Shown: positions 12,985 through 27,600 of the stretch, piece by piece
Position numbering within the stretch: the stretch's first letter is position 1
Layout of the letters: the number at the start of each line of letters is the position of its first letter
NCBI GenBank assembly: GCA_036877525.1
Contig: JAZGTH010000009.1
Coordinates: 3,179,001-3,243,000, forward strand
Direction: 5' to 3'
Length of the DNA stretch: 64,000 nucleotides
From: Chromobotia macracanthus
Taxonomy: Eukaryota; Chordata; Actinopteri; Cypriniformes; Botiidae
Translations under genes and position numbers: made by a program
Notes under the pieces: generated by a model
What the model was told of the DNA's origin: nothing
The model's database searches: none
The model's input: only the letters and a program-made list of their open reading frames with translations

Positions 12985-15857
12985 GACAATGAAAACAAGA
13001 TAACAGTTTCATAAAGTTATTTTAAATGCAGCATTACTGTTTCTCCGGCCTTATAAAGAGCTCAGTTCACTCCGAGTCAGAGTAACCTTTAAAAATGTAT
13101 TAAGTTTAATTTGCAGAATAATAGATTTGCAGAATAATATTTACTAAATCAATCATGAAGAATGTGAGAGAGACAGATTCAAGTCAACCGTGATAACAAG
13201 GGTGTCACAGAAGTGTGCACTTTAAAAACAACATGAGCTGTATAGGCAGCAGTTCTGGGATTGGTTGGCTGGTGGGTCTTCTGTATGTGCATCACAACTC
13301 TGCACATGGTTGGATATGACCGCAGTGGTTTAATGATATCTGGATAAAGGGTGTAGCTTTGACTTTATATGTCAACCAAGTGTGGTTCTGGCATGCATTA
13401 TGGCATACGACATTAACTTATACATTAAAGCATGTCAGTATAATTTCATTCTGGGACGTTTGTGGGTTTGAACTTCCCTGTTCACTCTACAGTTTTTACT
13501 GGGCTCCAGTAGTGGTTGATGTGTTTATTGGCCTTCATGAAAATGGCACTGTGTTGTCAGACCAGTCAGACATGGTATGAACTGCCACTCGATTACTGTG
13601 TGTGATGTGGGCACCATTAGCCTTGTTTTAGGGGTCTCCCCTCTGACAGTCCACGCTGATGACTTTTAAAGACTTACACATGTCAGATCCCCCCCAAACC
13701 CATCCTCCCTTTCAACTAGAGATGTCTGACCCAAAAAAGAGAAGAGGGAAGAAAAAAACTGACTCCGTAACTTCTGTGCCTTCCTCCATTTTTGTCACCC
13801 ACTTTTTCAGCTGTTTTGCATTGCTACTGTACTGTTTTTTCCCCTTCTCATTTGTCACCATAAACATTCACAATCACATGTAAGGGAGTTAACGCATCTC
13901 TTTTACAAGTGGAGAGTGCTTAACCTCAAGGCATTTTCTGGACAGCAGGCAAACTCTGGTTACATCCATTTTAAGGATTACATTAACATGTAGAATTAGC
14001 CATATCATTCTGTATGCATGAGTGCGGGGTGGTAAGGACCATCTAAACTGCAGACTTTTTAACTTCTGTGTTTTGCGTTTCTTACAGTGCAGTGCGAATT
14101 AGACTCTAGACTGTTGCAGACATTTCTAAGCATGTATAAACTGTTGTATCAAAAATATTTTGACATAATAAAAATACTGTAAGGTGTGTAGAATGTACAA
14201 AAGTACTTAAGTAATTGTTGGAAGGGAAAAACAGAAACACACAAATGCTGGTACACATTTGTAAGTTAACACATTAAAAGGTGATGCAAACACAGTCATT
14301 ATCACAGACGCATTTTTCAGCGCAGTTTCTTAGGCTCCGCCAAGTCTCCTCTGCCTTGTGGAAGGATGATTTCTGAAGGTTTTTGTAACCAGTGGCCTCT
14401 CTCTCCCACCCTTCTGCCCACTTTGGTTTAGGGGATAGTGCTCTGTAATTACACACACACTCATAAACACACAAGTACACATATATATGGATGTATATCC
14501 CAAACAGTATTTTCATAACTGAAACCTCAGGGTTTTTCTCATATGTTCATTTTAATACATGGACGCACATACTTGACGCGCATATAATCAAACAGAGATG
14601 AAGGGAATCACATACTGTAAATGAGAGATTCTCTTTCATTGATCATCACCAGTGGTTGATATCTGTAATGGCACGGATGCTAGTATCGAAGCCCATCATT
14701 AGTGGAACAGTGGAGCATCTGTTAAATATTTTTTGCTCTCCTGTAGTTTTCTACTATTTTCCAGGCATGTGCAGAGTGACTGTCTAAGTGGTGCTTTTGT
14801 GCACCCTCATCTGTGGCACTGAGGGGTGACTGTGAAGAGGCCAAACCATAAAGCAGGCTAATTTCACAAACCACAGACCAGTAGCTGCCCGTCACTCTTC
14901 CCAGCTGCCGAACAACTGTTTTGTTCTGGGCACCCAGAACCTCTCAGATCAGAAAGAGATGTTACAGATATTTCTTGAGTTTGATAAAGATCAATTTTAG
15001 GGATAATCATTGATAATATTGTTATGTTGATTGATAAGCACCAGTGGGACAGAGATATAGCTGTACAGTATAAGGTGGATGCATCATAAGAAAACTAGAT
15101 ACAGTATAAAGCGGAGAAGACGGACCACTCTGAAAAAGCAGAAAGAGTAATTGGAGAAATCGTTGTACTCAGTATATTGACTGTGGGAAAGATTAATTTT
15201 GAATTATCTGTCAAAATTAAATAAACTTAAACTCTGTTTTGCAGCTGTTATAATAGATGTCAGGTCACACACATTTCATAATATAATTTATGGCATATTC
15301 ATTTATCTATCCCTCAATCCATCCATTGGTTCAGCCCCAAAGCTGTTTGGTGTGTAAGACTGGAGTGAAGCTCCGGGAGGATTGTGGTTTTCCTCAGCCA
15401 TCAGCAACTCTCTGTCTGGATCCTGTCAGCAGACTTCAAAGAAGAGCGGTATTCTGGATGAGCAGTTTTCCTTCGGAAAGGGAGGACAAAGAAAGAACTT
15501 CACATTTATGTACTTGGCATGCTTAACAAAGAAAGAGCTTGTTTGTTATCACCTTTCACAGGTTTATTGTCAGTTGTCATATTGTTTCCTTCTGTGAGTG
15601 AGGAGGGAGAAAAATGGCATCTCAGCTTGATACGGATATTGAAACTGAGAAGGGAGAGTGAGAGATGTGGGCACTCCACAGAAACTTGGCATGGTTTGAA
15701 GCAAAAAATAATGCCTGATTATGTATACAGTAGATCACGGATCATGTGTGTGCATATGGATTTGAACAGTTCATTAAAGAGTGCGGCCTACGATCTGACG
15801 TAAGCATCGGATAGGATGACATTGTGGAGAGCAAAACGTTTTCTGTAATCTTCTTGT

Positions 15858-15891
<34 letters not shown>

Positions 15892-18509
15892 TTCCTTTGG
15901 TACTTAGTGGTGAATTTCAAGGATGCTTTTTAGCAGCTTGGGTGGTAGACCATAACCACATATACATACACACCTACACAAATGCACACACACACTGCAG
16001 CAGCGCATAATAAATAATACTAATTCTTGCATGCTAGCAGTATTGCAATTGGTTTATACAGACCACATCCCTCTTTTTGTTATTTGCTTTGGGTTGGAAT
16101 GGTGGATAATGTGAATGATGTTTATTAGGAGAATTTACTGGGTCAGCTTGTCGAGATGGTCTTAGACAGCCACAAAACCGAATACCATTGTTTCTCCCTT
16201 TTTATCTCTCTCTTGCTATTTCTGTTCATAAACACCAAATTGAAATCAGCTTTGCCATCAAAACCGTCTCTTTTTGGCAGGTATTTGCACAACAATGTTA
16301 AAATCCACCATCAAAGTGTCCTTCTTACTTTAAGGAATGTTGTCTCTTAGGTCAGGATGTGTTAACATGCCTGTAATTAAACATGTCTCAGCATTTTTGT
16401 TAGAGGCATGTGAGTTCCTTACATCATCCATTGTCTGCTTCTTTCATCATTCAATCTTGTTTACGCAAGGTTTTGTCAATGAACAGTGTATGACCTCTTG
16501 TATTGGAGAATTGTGTATGTGGGTGGTTGTGATTGTTTTGGGCGGAAGTTTTTAGTCTCTCTCTCGCTCTTTCTCTCTCTCCCCTCGACTTTGCCCCCAA
16601 GCGTAGTTTAAAGGTGGTCCTCTTTCTGTGTGCCACTTAGTGCAGCGATTTGGTTTGCTCGATTGGTTTTTAAAGTTTATTTCCTTTCATGTCGTTGGCC
16701 ACCAGCACTGAAATTGCTTCATTAGCTTTATTTACTCACACATGTGCAAGCTGTTGAACAGTGAAAGGATGCAGTAACTGCTATAGGCTTTTGAGTTCAT
16801 TGGTGATTTATTTATATCCTTTGTTATGAGTAGGCCCACACAGAATCTGCATGCACAGATTGCTTCAGAATTGGAGCACTCATCATTCCCAAAGTTCTAT
16901 GCATCTCCCATCCTCCACGAGTTTGTTCGGAAAATATGTGGGCTAATCATTTATCTTTTAGCTTTTAACAAGAGCGTAGCACCCTCAGCTCGATATGTAA
17001 AATCATTGCAAGGAATTTTGAAGGCTTCTCCCAAAATTAGGACTAAAAATGCAAGAAAATGAACACAAACATTTTGTGCATGTTTTGATTTTGCTGTCTC
17101 ACTGAAATTGGGAAGTAGATTATAATCACAGTTACAGAGAAGCACTTCAGGCACATACAACCGGAAAATGTCAGTTAAGTCGAGCACAAGTGATTGAATT
17201 ATACAGCAAGTCAACAAGAACTCCTTTGATTAAATAAAATGTCCTCAATTTAGTACAGCAAACTGTCCTCTTAAATCAATCAGTGCTCTGGCAAACTGAA
17301 GGACACTGGCATAAGAAAAGCACAGAAGCTCAGGCCATCTAAATAACACTGGATGAAAGAAAGTCTTTATGTACAGTTTTTTGTATGCCTTCATGGCAAG
17401 AATGTTTCAAATTCAGACATCAAAAAGCTACATATCTGAGGGATGGATACCCTTGATTTTAAAATAAGAAGCATAAACCTAAGGGAGGGATGTTATACCT
17501 GTACTGAACTGTAACCAACCAGATGTCAGCCCAGCACTCTGGAGGGCTGGAATCAAGACCAGCAGTCGTACAGCAGGAACACACTCAGTTTGCCATCTAT
17601 AGTTCATTTCTCTGCCCTGCATCAAGACTCTCCAGCAGTCGTCATTCCCCCTCCAGATCTCTTATGTAAACCCTCAACTATGTGTTTGTATGGGCCCGAG
17701 CCCATTGTAATGCTGGTTTATAGACCTCTGATTTTCCAGGGCTGCAATTCACATTTGATAGCCCCTGATATTCCTCAGGTGCGAGGCCAGATACCCGTAA
17801 TTCACTTTTTTTACCTCATGTCAGCCAGCATTGGGCTGCAAGGCACAGACCCTCTTTAGATTTTTAATACGTGCAAATCAGCAAAGCAATACAAATGTTG
17901 AATGATTGACTGTACTATACTGTATATCACAGTCTTGCCAATCCAAACTGTTGACTGTCGGCATGACGTCTGGTCCACAAGATCCACTTTGTATTTTATT
18001 CTGGACAAGAACTGTCCACATAAACAAAAGGAGACTGTCTGACTGGCATGTTGAGACCAACCCCACCTATTTTGTTTTTTGACATAAATTTGACATAAAT
18101 ACTGCGGTAATAGACTGGTATGCAAGGAACTCATTAAAATTATGGTGCCTCAGGCTCCACAAATGCTTGTGCAGAAAACTCCGAAATTAGCTGAAAATCT
18201 GTGATTATTTTACTTAAATAAAACAAAGCATAATGTACAGTTCTGCTCATGAATATCTACTCTGCTAGTAAATGCCTCAAATGACGTTTTTCCTCAAAGT
18301 TTTTTCCTCAAAAGTGCAAATAGTATCAGCCTGGTTCAGTATCAGCTTGCAAACACAAATTTGTCAGGCAGTCTGATCATATTTTCACTATCACATGCAT
18401 CAGACAGTCAGTGAATGGACTTTGGGCATTTTGTGGGCATTCCAACTGAGTTTGAGACTATATCACAGGTAGTGTTTATTAAATATCAATTTGTGTGATG
18501 TTTTCACAG
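12985..18509 (+). other. afap1: Remainder of afap1 intron 1
   Basis: AT-rich intronic sequence without a recognisable exon. It contains a (CA)n tract at 15858-15890. The intron ends with a normal acceptor (TTTTCACAG) at 18501-18509. Small open frames here resemble no family I know. Confidence 0.7.
15858..15890. repeat. (CA)n microsatellite
   Basis: Uninterrupted CA dinucleotides for about 33 bases in afap1 intron 1. Confidence 0.97.
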
Positions 18510-18638
18510 CGATGGAGGAGTTGTTGGCAGAGTTGCGGGTCTTTCTGGAGCTGCTGGAAAGAGAATATTTAACAGCTGGAGTGAGGGAAAAGAAACAACA
18601 GATTTTAAACATCCTGCACAGAGTTCTGGCCACTAAAG
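18510..18638 (+). CDS. afap1: afap1 exon 2 (start codon)
   Basis: Acceptor TTTTCACAG, two 5' UTR bases, then ATG at 18512. It encodes residues 1-42, an amphipathic leucine-rich N-terminus strongly conserved in AFAP1. The donor is GTAAGC and the exon ends in phase 1. Confidence 0.95.
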
Positions 18639-21600
18639 GTAAGCGTTTATCTTCATGTATCTACTAACACACCTTCAGTTCTCTTAATGTGAAATCATCT
18701 TAATAGCAGCACAAACATTGTATAATTTTCATCAGTGTGAGTGTGTTTGTTTTGCTGTCTTAGAGCCCTCCTGTAAGACAGAGATACACACCTCTCTCCC
18801 GGCCCCTCCTCAGATGCCCCTGCCAGAGATTCCTCACCCCTGGATGGTAAGCTCAGCAAGATGTCGGCACTGAACAGAATTTCAAAAAAAATGTTTTTAC
18901 AGAATTGTAAAAATTGTTTTTGAATTTTCGGACACCCTCCCATCCTGGTATAGCAGATATTGCCTGCTTTACTTGCATCACATCAAGTGAAGTTTTTTAT
19001 TCATGTGTTAGGGTGAATTACATCATTAAAAGGTGCATTACAATCTTTTTCCTTGTTCTCAAAACCTTGTTCTACTTTTCTGTGCTTTATGGTGTCACAT
19101 CCCTTTGCAATTACCACAAACTACAGTCAACAAAGAAAATGTGTTTTTTATAGTTAGTTTAGGGTTTTCACAGTTTGTTTCAGGAATGTTTCCTAGTTCC
19201 AAAACAACAACAGTGTTGTCCTGAGTTTGAAAAGGATATTGTGTGAACCATAACTGGCACTGACTGCTGGTTTGATGGTCTGTTTTTGTGAAGTGTTCAG
19301 TTGTTTTTAACAAGCCCAGTAAAACAGCAGCAGGAACGTGTTCACAAGAGTTTGCTTTCTGTCACATGACCTGCCGACTCACGACCCTGCTGTGGTCTCG
19401 TCTGTCACACGTGAAACAGATTACTGTGTGTATGTGAGAATTAAAGTAACAATCATCTTTGGTTTATGGCAGATGCGGACTCAGCTAACAAGAAACATTC
19501 TCAGAATGTTAGATGAGAATGTCTCTAAAAGTTCTCATAACGTAGAAAATGTTCTTGTAGTAATGTTAGTAGAACTTTTTAACATGTCCAAATGTTTGAA
19601 TAGCGTTCTTATAGGCTGTTTTGAATGTTCCTAGAGCATTTAAAATAACATTTTTAATGTTTGTAACTTAAGGGAAACATTTTAACGGCCTTTAATTGTT
19701 AGCTGGGGATGATCGTGAAAAATATCAAGTGTTCATGAATTGTGGTTGGTCTCATGTAAGCGTACATACACGCACGCACACAACCAAACACCTTGTTTTA
19801 CAGTCCACCCTTCACACACTCCTCAACACACTCAGCACTTTACAGCACACAGGATAATTAGAAACATCCTTTCCTACCTCAGTCATCTGTGTATAACCCC
19901 AGTGTGTGTGTGAGGGGGTGGCTGTTCCTATTTCCAGGAAGGTGTGTGTGGGTTGGGTGTGGGATGAAATGGAGAGATCAGGAAGGGAAGGAAGAAAAAA
20001 AATCCATTAACTACAGTCCAAGGTCTGACCTCTGCAAAGTGTAGGAAAAGGTAGAACACAATGTTGCTCGTAACTTTCTCTTTTCCATTACACTGTTTAG
20101 TTTTTCTAACTCCTGCTCTCCTTCAACCACACCCTCTGCTCCATCTCTCGTCTTCCATCTCTCTCTCTTTCTCTTTCTCCAGCTATGTGATTTAGTATTG
20201 CATTGGTGAGCCAGGTTTATAAACTCCCTGTCATATTTCTGCCAGACCAAATCCTGAACATTCAAAGTGTGTGTGTTTGACTGAAGTCTCTCTGGCCTTT
20301 ACGAATAGACGGTCAAAACCACAGAGCAAGAGAGCCAGAGGGATTGAAGAAGAGAATGAGGAGGCAAGCTGGGCATGTGGGTGGTGAGATGTGAGGGCCA
20401 CGGACAGGACAACAGACGCCACAGTACACAAGGGCAAGAACCATGTCTGGAGACTTTCTGGGGATGTGTGTTTGTGTTGAATTGAACCTTGCGGCTTTGG
20501 GTTTTCTGACAGTTTGGCAGAAAAATGACTAAGGCATCCCGTACATGTGCTACAGTGAACCCATGGGGAGGATTTCTGACTTGCTGTTGATAAATAGCTT
20601 GTTAAGTGCTAACTTACTTCTTTCAACAAATTGTGACTATTACTGAGAGACAAATGAAAGTTATCCTCACCACACAAGCACACATGCAAATGCACACAGT
20701 TTGCTCTCTGTTCCCATACTAGCAGAAATGTTGTACACAAGAAGAAATGTTGTAATTTCTCACAGAAGAATTTCTGTTTGAGACAAACTTGGGGACAATG
20801 TTTTTGATATATAACATTTAAGAAGTTCTACTAACATTACTGCAAGCATGTTGTTTTTATAAATTTGAGAGAACTTTTTCAGAACATTAGCCAATACTCC
20901 AAGAACGTTCCCTGTTAGCTATGTGGCACTTGCAACAGCAAGGCTGCGGGTTCGATTCTGAGATTATGCACAATGAGGATGCTCCTGTCATTTAACAAAC
21001 GTTTGTTGATGTTGCTGTGGAGGGGACACGTTCCTTGTTCATTTTTCTCAGTAAGTGAGTTACATCCTGCCTTCATAGCTAAACAGAACAAGAGAGTGTG
21101 TGTAAGAGAATATGGAGAAGCCATAGCAGACTCCACTGGGACCATGATGACTTCCATCTGTGTTGATGTTGGCTTCTGCTCCTTCCCACCAGCCTCCAAA
21201 TCTGCACCCCAACACACAAACGCACGAGGTCAAATTAATGAACACATACACAAACTCATATCTGTCTGCTCTTTGGAAAACGTGACCCAAAGTGGAGTCT
21301 GTCTCAGCTAAACCTCCCCACTTCTAAAAGCAGGCCATCTCGGGTTTTCCTTTAAAACTTGAATCCTCTTTCCCCTTTTAACTCTGTACTTTTTTGTTTA
21401 TTTTGAATATTATCTTCAGAAAGGCTATTTTACCCTTCAGAAAGGTTATTTACCCAAATTGAAATAGTAGTCAATGTTCAAGACTCATGTTCATAAGTCC
21501 TGCAGAGCAGGAGAATCAGGTACTGTTGTTCATTTTCTAGACCCACAGTGGCAGATGGTGGAGACTTCCCAAGATCCAGTTGTGCTACAGCAAAAAGGCT

Positions 21601-24600
21601 TGGCTGTACTGTAACTCCCCCCCCCCCCCCTTATTTTGGAGGGTTAACCGCAGTCTGGAATGCAATGACCTAATCCCTTATTGTGTCATGGACAAAAGGA
21701 GGAAAATGAATTATGATTCATTGAAAACAATGCTTTTAGCTGGTTGCCATGGAAACATAAGCTTACCAATACATAAGCTTTTACTACCTTTCTGAAGATC
21801 TTTCATAGGTTATAGCAAGTGACAGTTTATATAGTCTGTGATTCAGGAGAACGAGCTGTCAGTTCGGCTGCTTTTGTGTGCAACTGCTTGAAAATTTCCG
21901 CTAAGAGCTACTCAGGAAAGAAATGATTGTTGAAAACACAACATTCACAAACACTCAAATATTGTAAGTTTAGTTAGGGTTTGGGTTAGTTTATAGCAGT
22001 TACACTTAGCTGTATATAACAACAATAGTATGTCAACAACAATAAGTATAGTGTTAGGTATGTGTGTGTGCGTGTGTGTTCACAAGGATGGTTAAAGTCA
22101 CACACACCTACATGCAGAAAGGTTTGTGTGAGGGTTAGATTTAGAGGTGAGGGTTAAGGGATATAATATACAGTCTGTACAGTATAAAATTCATTATGTT
22201 TATGAAAAGTCCCCACAAAGCATAGGAACATACCCTGCGTGTGTGCTGTGTGTGGAGTCGAGTTGTGCACAAATAAACTGTAGATGAAGGAAGCCAACAG
22301 AGGAAATATAAAGGTTGAAGGAACTGCAGAAATAAGTATGTTTTCCTGGCTGCCCTGTACCGGAGCAGTTCTGATACAATAGACCCAGACTGACCCAGAC
22401 GCCTGTGCATCTGTTAGCACTCAAACTTTTATCACAGACCGCACAATGACAATATACAAGCATTTCCTGTATAATGTGATGTGAAATGGTCTGAGAGGAA
22501 CAGAGCGAGTGTGAAATAAAGCTCCAAGTTTTCCATTTTCTCTGTTAGAAAAACCGATACAGTATGTATATATAGCTCCAATACGTTTATCTCCAGTATA
22601 ACCCATAACTGAGACTGATAATGAAATAGATGAACGGATGCAACAGGACTTTTCTCTAGGTGCCGATATGCCTCCAGCTCAGACAAGAGGTAGAAGTCAG
22701 CCTAAAAATACTCCAGCTGCTCCGGTTCGGAATGCTGCTTGACCAAAAGCTTCACACTCAAGTTTTTGACTGGAAGTCTGTCCTTCTGCGGGCTTCGATG
22801 CCCCGATGAACCATAACAGGCAGTAACACAGACTTCTCCTGTGTGTAGCTGAACAGTTTATGGTTTGATGGGAAAATATTGAGGCTAGGAAGGAACTGAT
22901 AAAAGCGCTTCTGTATTTGGGAAAACAGACTGTGAGTGATAACCATAAAAGAAAAAACATTCCTTTCCCCTCTCCCCGATTTCCCATAATTCATACTGTA
23001 GTAATCTATTGCCAGGGATGTATTAGCTGTAGTTATAAATGAGCACAATACAGTGTGTTTTCTGTAGATTTAGTCAGCAACACTAAAGATTATAATTTCT
23101 ACTGTAGTTTCCGCTACAATTTTGTAATAAGACCAACACAGACTAAACAACGTTTAGCCTAGCACACAATCAGTTTGATGCTGTTGTTTTTGTTGGTAAT
23201 TTACTTTAGAGGGAAATGAGAAAATTTAGGCCATGCTGGAAAATCCTGGCCAACGTCAATATTCCACACCGAACAAACAAATGGGGCTGAACTTTAAGCA
23301 GAAAGCCATTGTTGGACTCGCAGACTGTTGGCTCTTCATGTTGCATTTGTGCTGTGCTGCGGCCTGAGGCTTTCAGTTTACATCTTTCTCTGACCGTGTC
23401 TCGTTCCATATGTTTCCTGAACAAGTGTCTCCGAATCACAGGAGAAATGTGCAAAACCTTTGGTGTGTTTCCATGGGGTGAGTTATAGATATTGAGGGAA
23501 AAATTTGGGTGTGTGGGGGGTTGTGTTTTCCTGAGGAAAATCTGGCAGGAAGAAAGAGAGTGTGCATTGTTAAGAAGAGCGCGTTGAGAAGCATCAGAGT
23601 CCATTTGTTGATAACGTCTGACTGTAGAAGGTCTCATCACAACTACTTCCTGAAAGGCACCAGTGAAAACTTGAGGAACAATCTTTTGCGATGTTCGCTT
23701 CCTGTTCGTGTGAACATTTTCTGCCCTTCATTCATTTTCTTACACTTGTTCTCTATCGGGATGTTTACAATTTTAGGATGTTTAACAGAGTTTTAAACCT
23801 TAACCTTAAAAGTATTCGAGTGACACCAAACAAGAGGTTAAAATGGGACTGACAGCCTCAGTCAGGCTGACTGGCTCACCGCCTCAGTCACTTTATTCTC
23901 TGTCATCGTATGAGAAAAGTATGTACTGAAAAGTGAATGCTCTGGAATGGTCTTAACATTCTGCATTTTGTGTTTCATGTAAAAAATAAAGTTATACTGA
24001 GGTTAATTGAATTTTTGAATATTTACTCTCTGGTAACATTCTTGTAGCTCATAGGCCTGTTTTGAAGTGGCTGGTATCTGAATGGTGTTTTTACTTCTTG
24101 GCAGAGTGCTGTATTTGCATCTGTCCTGCTGATGGATGGATGGATGGATGTGTTTGTTATGTAAATAGTTTGTCATGGTTTGCACGACAGTTGTATTATG
24201 TTGAGATTACCATGTTGACAAACTGTGCCTGGTTGCAACTGTAATCAATAGTGTTTTGGTCTCCTTAAATGTGTTGTATTGTGTAGCAGCACCTCTGTGA
24301 ACACAAATGAAAGCAAAATAAATAAAGACAGACTTTCCATGGGTTAGGGGAAAAAACTGAAAAGTGTTTATATGAGTTTGTCATCAGCCATAATTGTTTG
24401 CATGTAGCCTGTGAAATAAGGGAGGCTCTGGAGGGCCCATGTTGTCATGACAACTCCAGGCTGTCACATGTGTTGCCAACGGGGCCCCACCATCTCAGGC
24501 CCAAATAACACAGTCTTAAACACACACACACTTATTGCACTTATACACAAAATCTTTTTCTTTTCTGTCTTTCAAACTGTCCCATATGCACTAGGTTCTA

Positions 24601-27600
24601 CAGCACGCTGACTATAGACACCAGGGGTTCAACTGGGAACAGGTGTGTGTGTGTTTGTAAAGTCACTTAGGGGTACGTAGAATTAAATCAAAGACTCACA
24701 TGCAAGCTCAGTTCCAAAACCTAGTGAGCTGCCTACATAGAAAGCAGCCTACAATCACACAAACACTGGGCAAACTAATCCTTTTAAATAAGATTAGGCT
24801 ATTTTAATGGATGGATTTGTTCAGTGAACTCATCACAATGCATAATGGGGATTTTTATGCACAATGAGTAAGCGTGTTGCTGCCTTACAATGTGGCTGAA
24901 GAGAGCGTCTTAGAAGGCATCATGCAGTCTACACTTGGAAGGGTCTTGGATCTGGACCTGCTCTGTTTCAGAACAGTGTTTTGTGTGTAGTGAAGGATAA
25001 TGGAGATGCAAGTGTGTGTTAGAGTGTTAGGTTTAACTTTTGTGTACCACACTTGTTTTTGTTTAAACGCAGAAGGAGAAAGTTGGCCAGATGACTCACA
25101 TTAGAGAAAGTGTCCACACTTACTAATGGCCCGACTCCAGATGAGAATCAGGAACAGGATCTAGTTCAGCATCCATCTGGTTTCCTACTTTTGATTTGTT
25201 TGTTTTTGTCTTTATTTCTTATGTCACCTTCTTTCACACATTTTCACATTTTACTGTTTTTCCTTTAACTCATAACAAAAGCTCTTTTAACTTTTCTTAA
25301 CTTTTGTCTCACGTTCTTTTCTTGTCTTTTGATGGTGCTGTAGGTCTTTGTTTGGTTTGTGTTGGTCCCACTGTAATATTTTTTTGTTTGGGAGTACAGC
25401 AAAGCTGAAAACAGATCTGTGCTATATCAGCAGCTGACCTCCAAGATTGACTTCAGATAAAATGGATGATGCCAGATTAGTTGTTTTGATATTTTTGGCC
25501 AAACATCTACTGGAGCCATAAAGCTGTTTTATCACAAAAAAAATTGTCCTCACATTTGTAAGAAAAAAACAGTATGCTATATGACTTAGGTAAGCTCTCT
25601 CTCTCTCCTCACTCTCTCTGTCCCTCTGCCCTAAAGCCTCCAGACAATGGTCCACCTCCCCTGCCGAGCTCCTCTCTTCCTGAAGATTATTATGAAGAAG
25701 CCGTGCCGCTGGGCCCTGGGAAAGCCCCAGAATACATCACCTCTAGTAAGGACAAACATATTATGAACGTACTGTTAGAATATAAAGATGCGAGTGATTG
25801 GGATTCAATACCAATCCAGCATTTTGGCATATTTAATTTTGGCTAATGGAACCAATGACATGGAACAATTACTTTTATGTTCTTTAAAAGTTCTTTCAAA
25901 GTTATAAAAACTTTTTTTACGTTAAATATCATATGTCAATAACGTTATTATTAAGTAGTTAGTAAAATGTTTTAAAACGTTACAGAATTAAAAAATGTTT
26001 AAATAACATCAACACGTCTAAAACAATTGCATGTTTTGAACGTTCCTAAAACTCAAAATCAAAATAACATTTTTAACATTTTTGTTACTTAATGGAAACA
26101 TTTACGGAAACATTCTTACAAACTAAAATTGTTAGCTGGGTAATTATTTGGTAAAGTCTAAACTAAGTAATCTAAACTGTGTTTACAGATTATGACTCGG
26201 ATGCAATGAGCAGCTCATACGAGTCATATGATGAGGAAGAGGAGGATGGGAAAGGACAGAAGATGCGTCACCAGTGGCCATCTGAGGAGGCCTCCATGGA
26301 CTTGGTGAAGGATGCGCGTATCTGTGCCTTCCTGTTACGGAAGAAACGCTTTGGACAGTGGACCAAACTGCTCTGTGTCATAAAGGACAACAAACTGTTG
26401 GTGAGCATATTGCACAGATGTAACAGATTCAAACACACAGACTGTTCTCAGTTTAGTTTGTGACTCAGAAAAATGTTTATAGCTAAACACCAAGAGGGTC
26501 ATTTTTTACACATTGAGATATTTTAACCCATTATCACTTAATATACAGAAACAACGACAAAAAAAGAAAGTTGGGTCCCCTAAAACTGTAAACTTTGGTC
26601 TGAGCAAAAAATTGTGCATCCCAACCATCTGACCAGCTGTAGTGGGGAGTGTTCAGAAAGTGTTTAAAACAATATTTTTTGGTAGTTAAAAAGCAATATT
26701 TTTTGTGGCTCTACCTAGCTAACAGCTTTAGGCTGTAAGAATGTTTGTGTAAGGTTTCCAATAAGTAACAGAAATGTTGAAAACATTATTTTGAAAGTTC
26801 AAGGATTGTTCAAAACGTCCAGTTTTTTAAGACTTTGTATTAACATTACTGCTTGGTTATAAGAACGTTATTCAGACATTTTTTTAATTCTGTTACAAAC
26901 CGTTCCACTTAAGAATAACATTTTTGATATATGACGTAAAATTCTGTAAGTGCAATGTAAGTGCAAGAACATTTTATGATAACTTTGAGAGAACTTTTAG
27001 AGAACATCCAAAGTTCCTAAAACATTCCCTGTTAGCTGGTAATAGTGTAGAAATGACACCTTTTAGCTTAAAAGAATTAACTTTCTTTTTGTGTTACTAT
27101 CTTTCTTCCAGTGCTATAAGTCCTCTAAAGATCAGACTCCACAGATGGAGGTCCTGTTATCTGGTTGCAGTATCACTCACATTCCCAAAGATGGCAAGAA
27201 GAAGAAGCACGAGCTGAAGATTGTCCATCAGGGTGCTGATGCACTGGTGTTGGCCGTTCAGAGCAAAGAACAGGCTGAAGAGTGGCTTAAGGTAAGCAGA
27301 ACAAAGCTGAGACAGTGCCACACATTGTTAAAACTGCTAATCACCAGGATATGTTGGGTTTGGGTGTTGTGTTATAACTAGTTTAAACACACTTTCTGGA
27401 GAAGGACCACACAACGTTTTCATGTATTAAACAATATAGATATGCTGGTCCTTTACCTTACCCAGGGCTGCCAAACCAGCATGAACCAGTCTGAACAGCA
27501 TGAACCGGTCTGAACAGCATGAACCGGTCTGAACAGCATGAACCGGTCTGAACAGCATAAACCGGTCTGAACAGCATGAACCGGTCTGAACAGCATGAAC

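Larger units (their letters stand above)
18847..25636 (+). other. afap1: afap1 intron 3
   Basis: About 6.8 kb of AT-rich intron. It contains two copies of the CCCAGCTAACA element (19492-19706 and about 20800-20921), a 14-base C tract (21617-21630) and a dispersed repeat near 22050-22260. I see no exon; the long minus-strand open frame at 23206-23640 resembles nothing I know. Confidence 0.75.

Noticed and set aside
23206..23640. 144-codon minus-strand open frame in afap1 intron 3
   Set aside because: No recognisable domain, low-complexity composition typical of chance, and no supporting splice or promoter signals.
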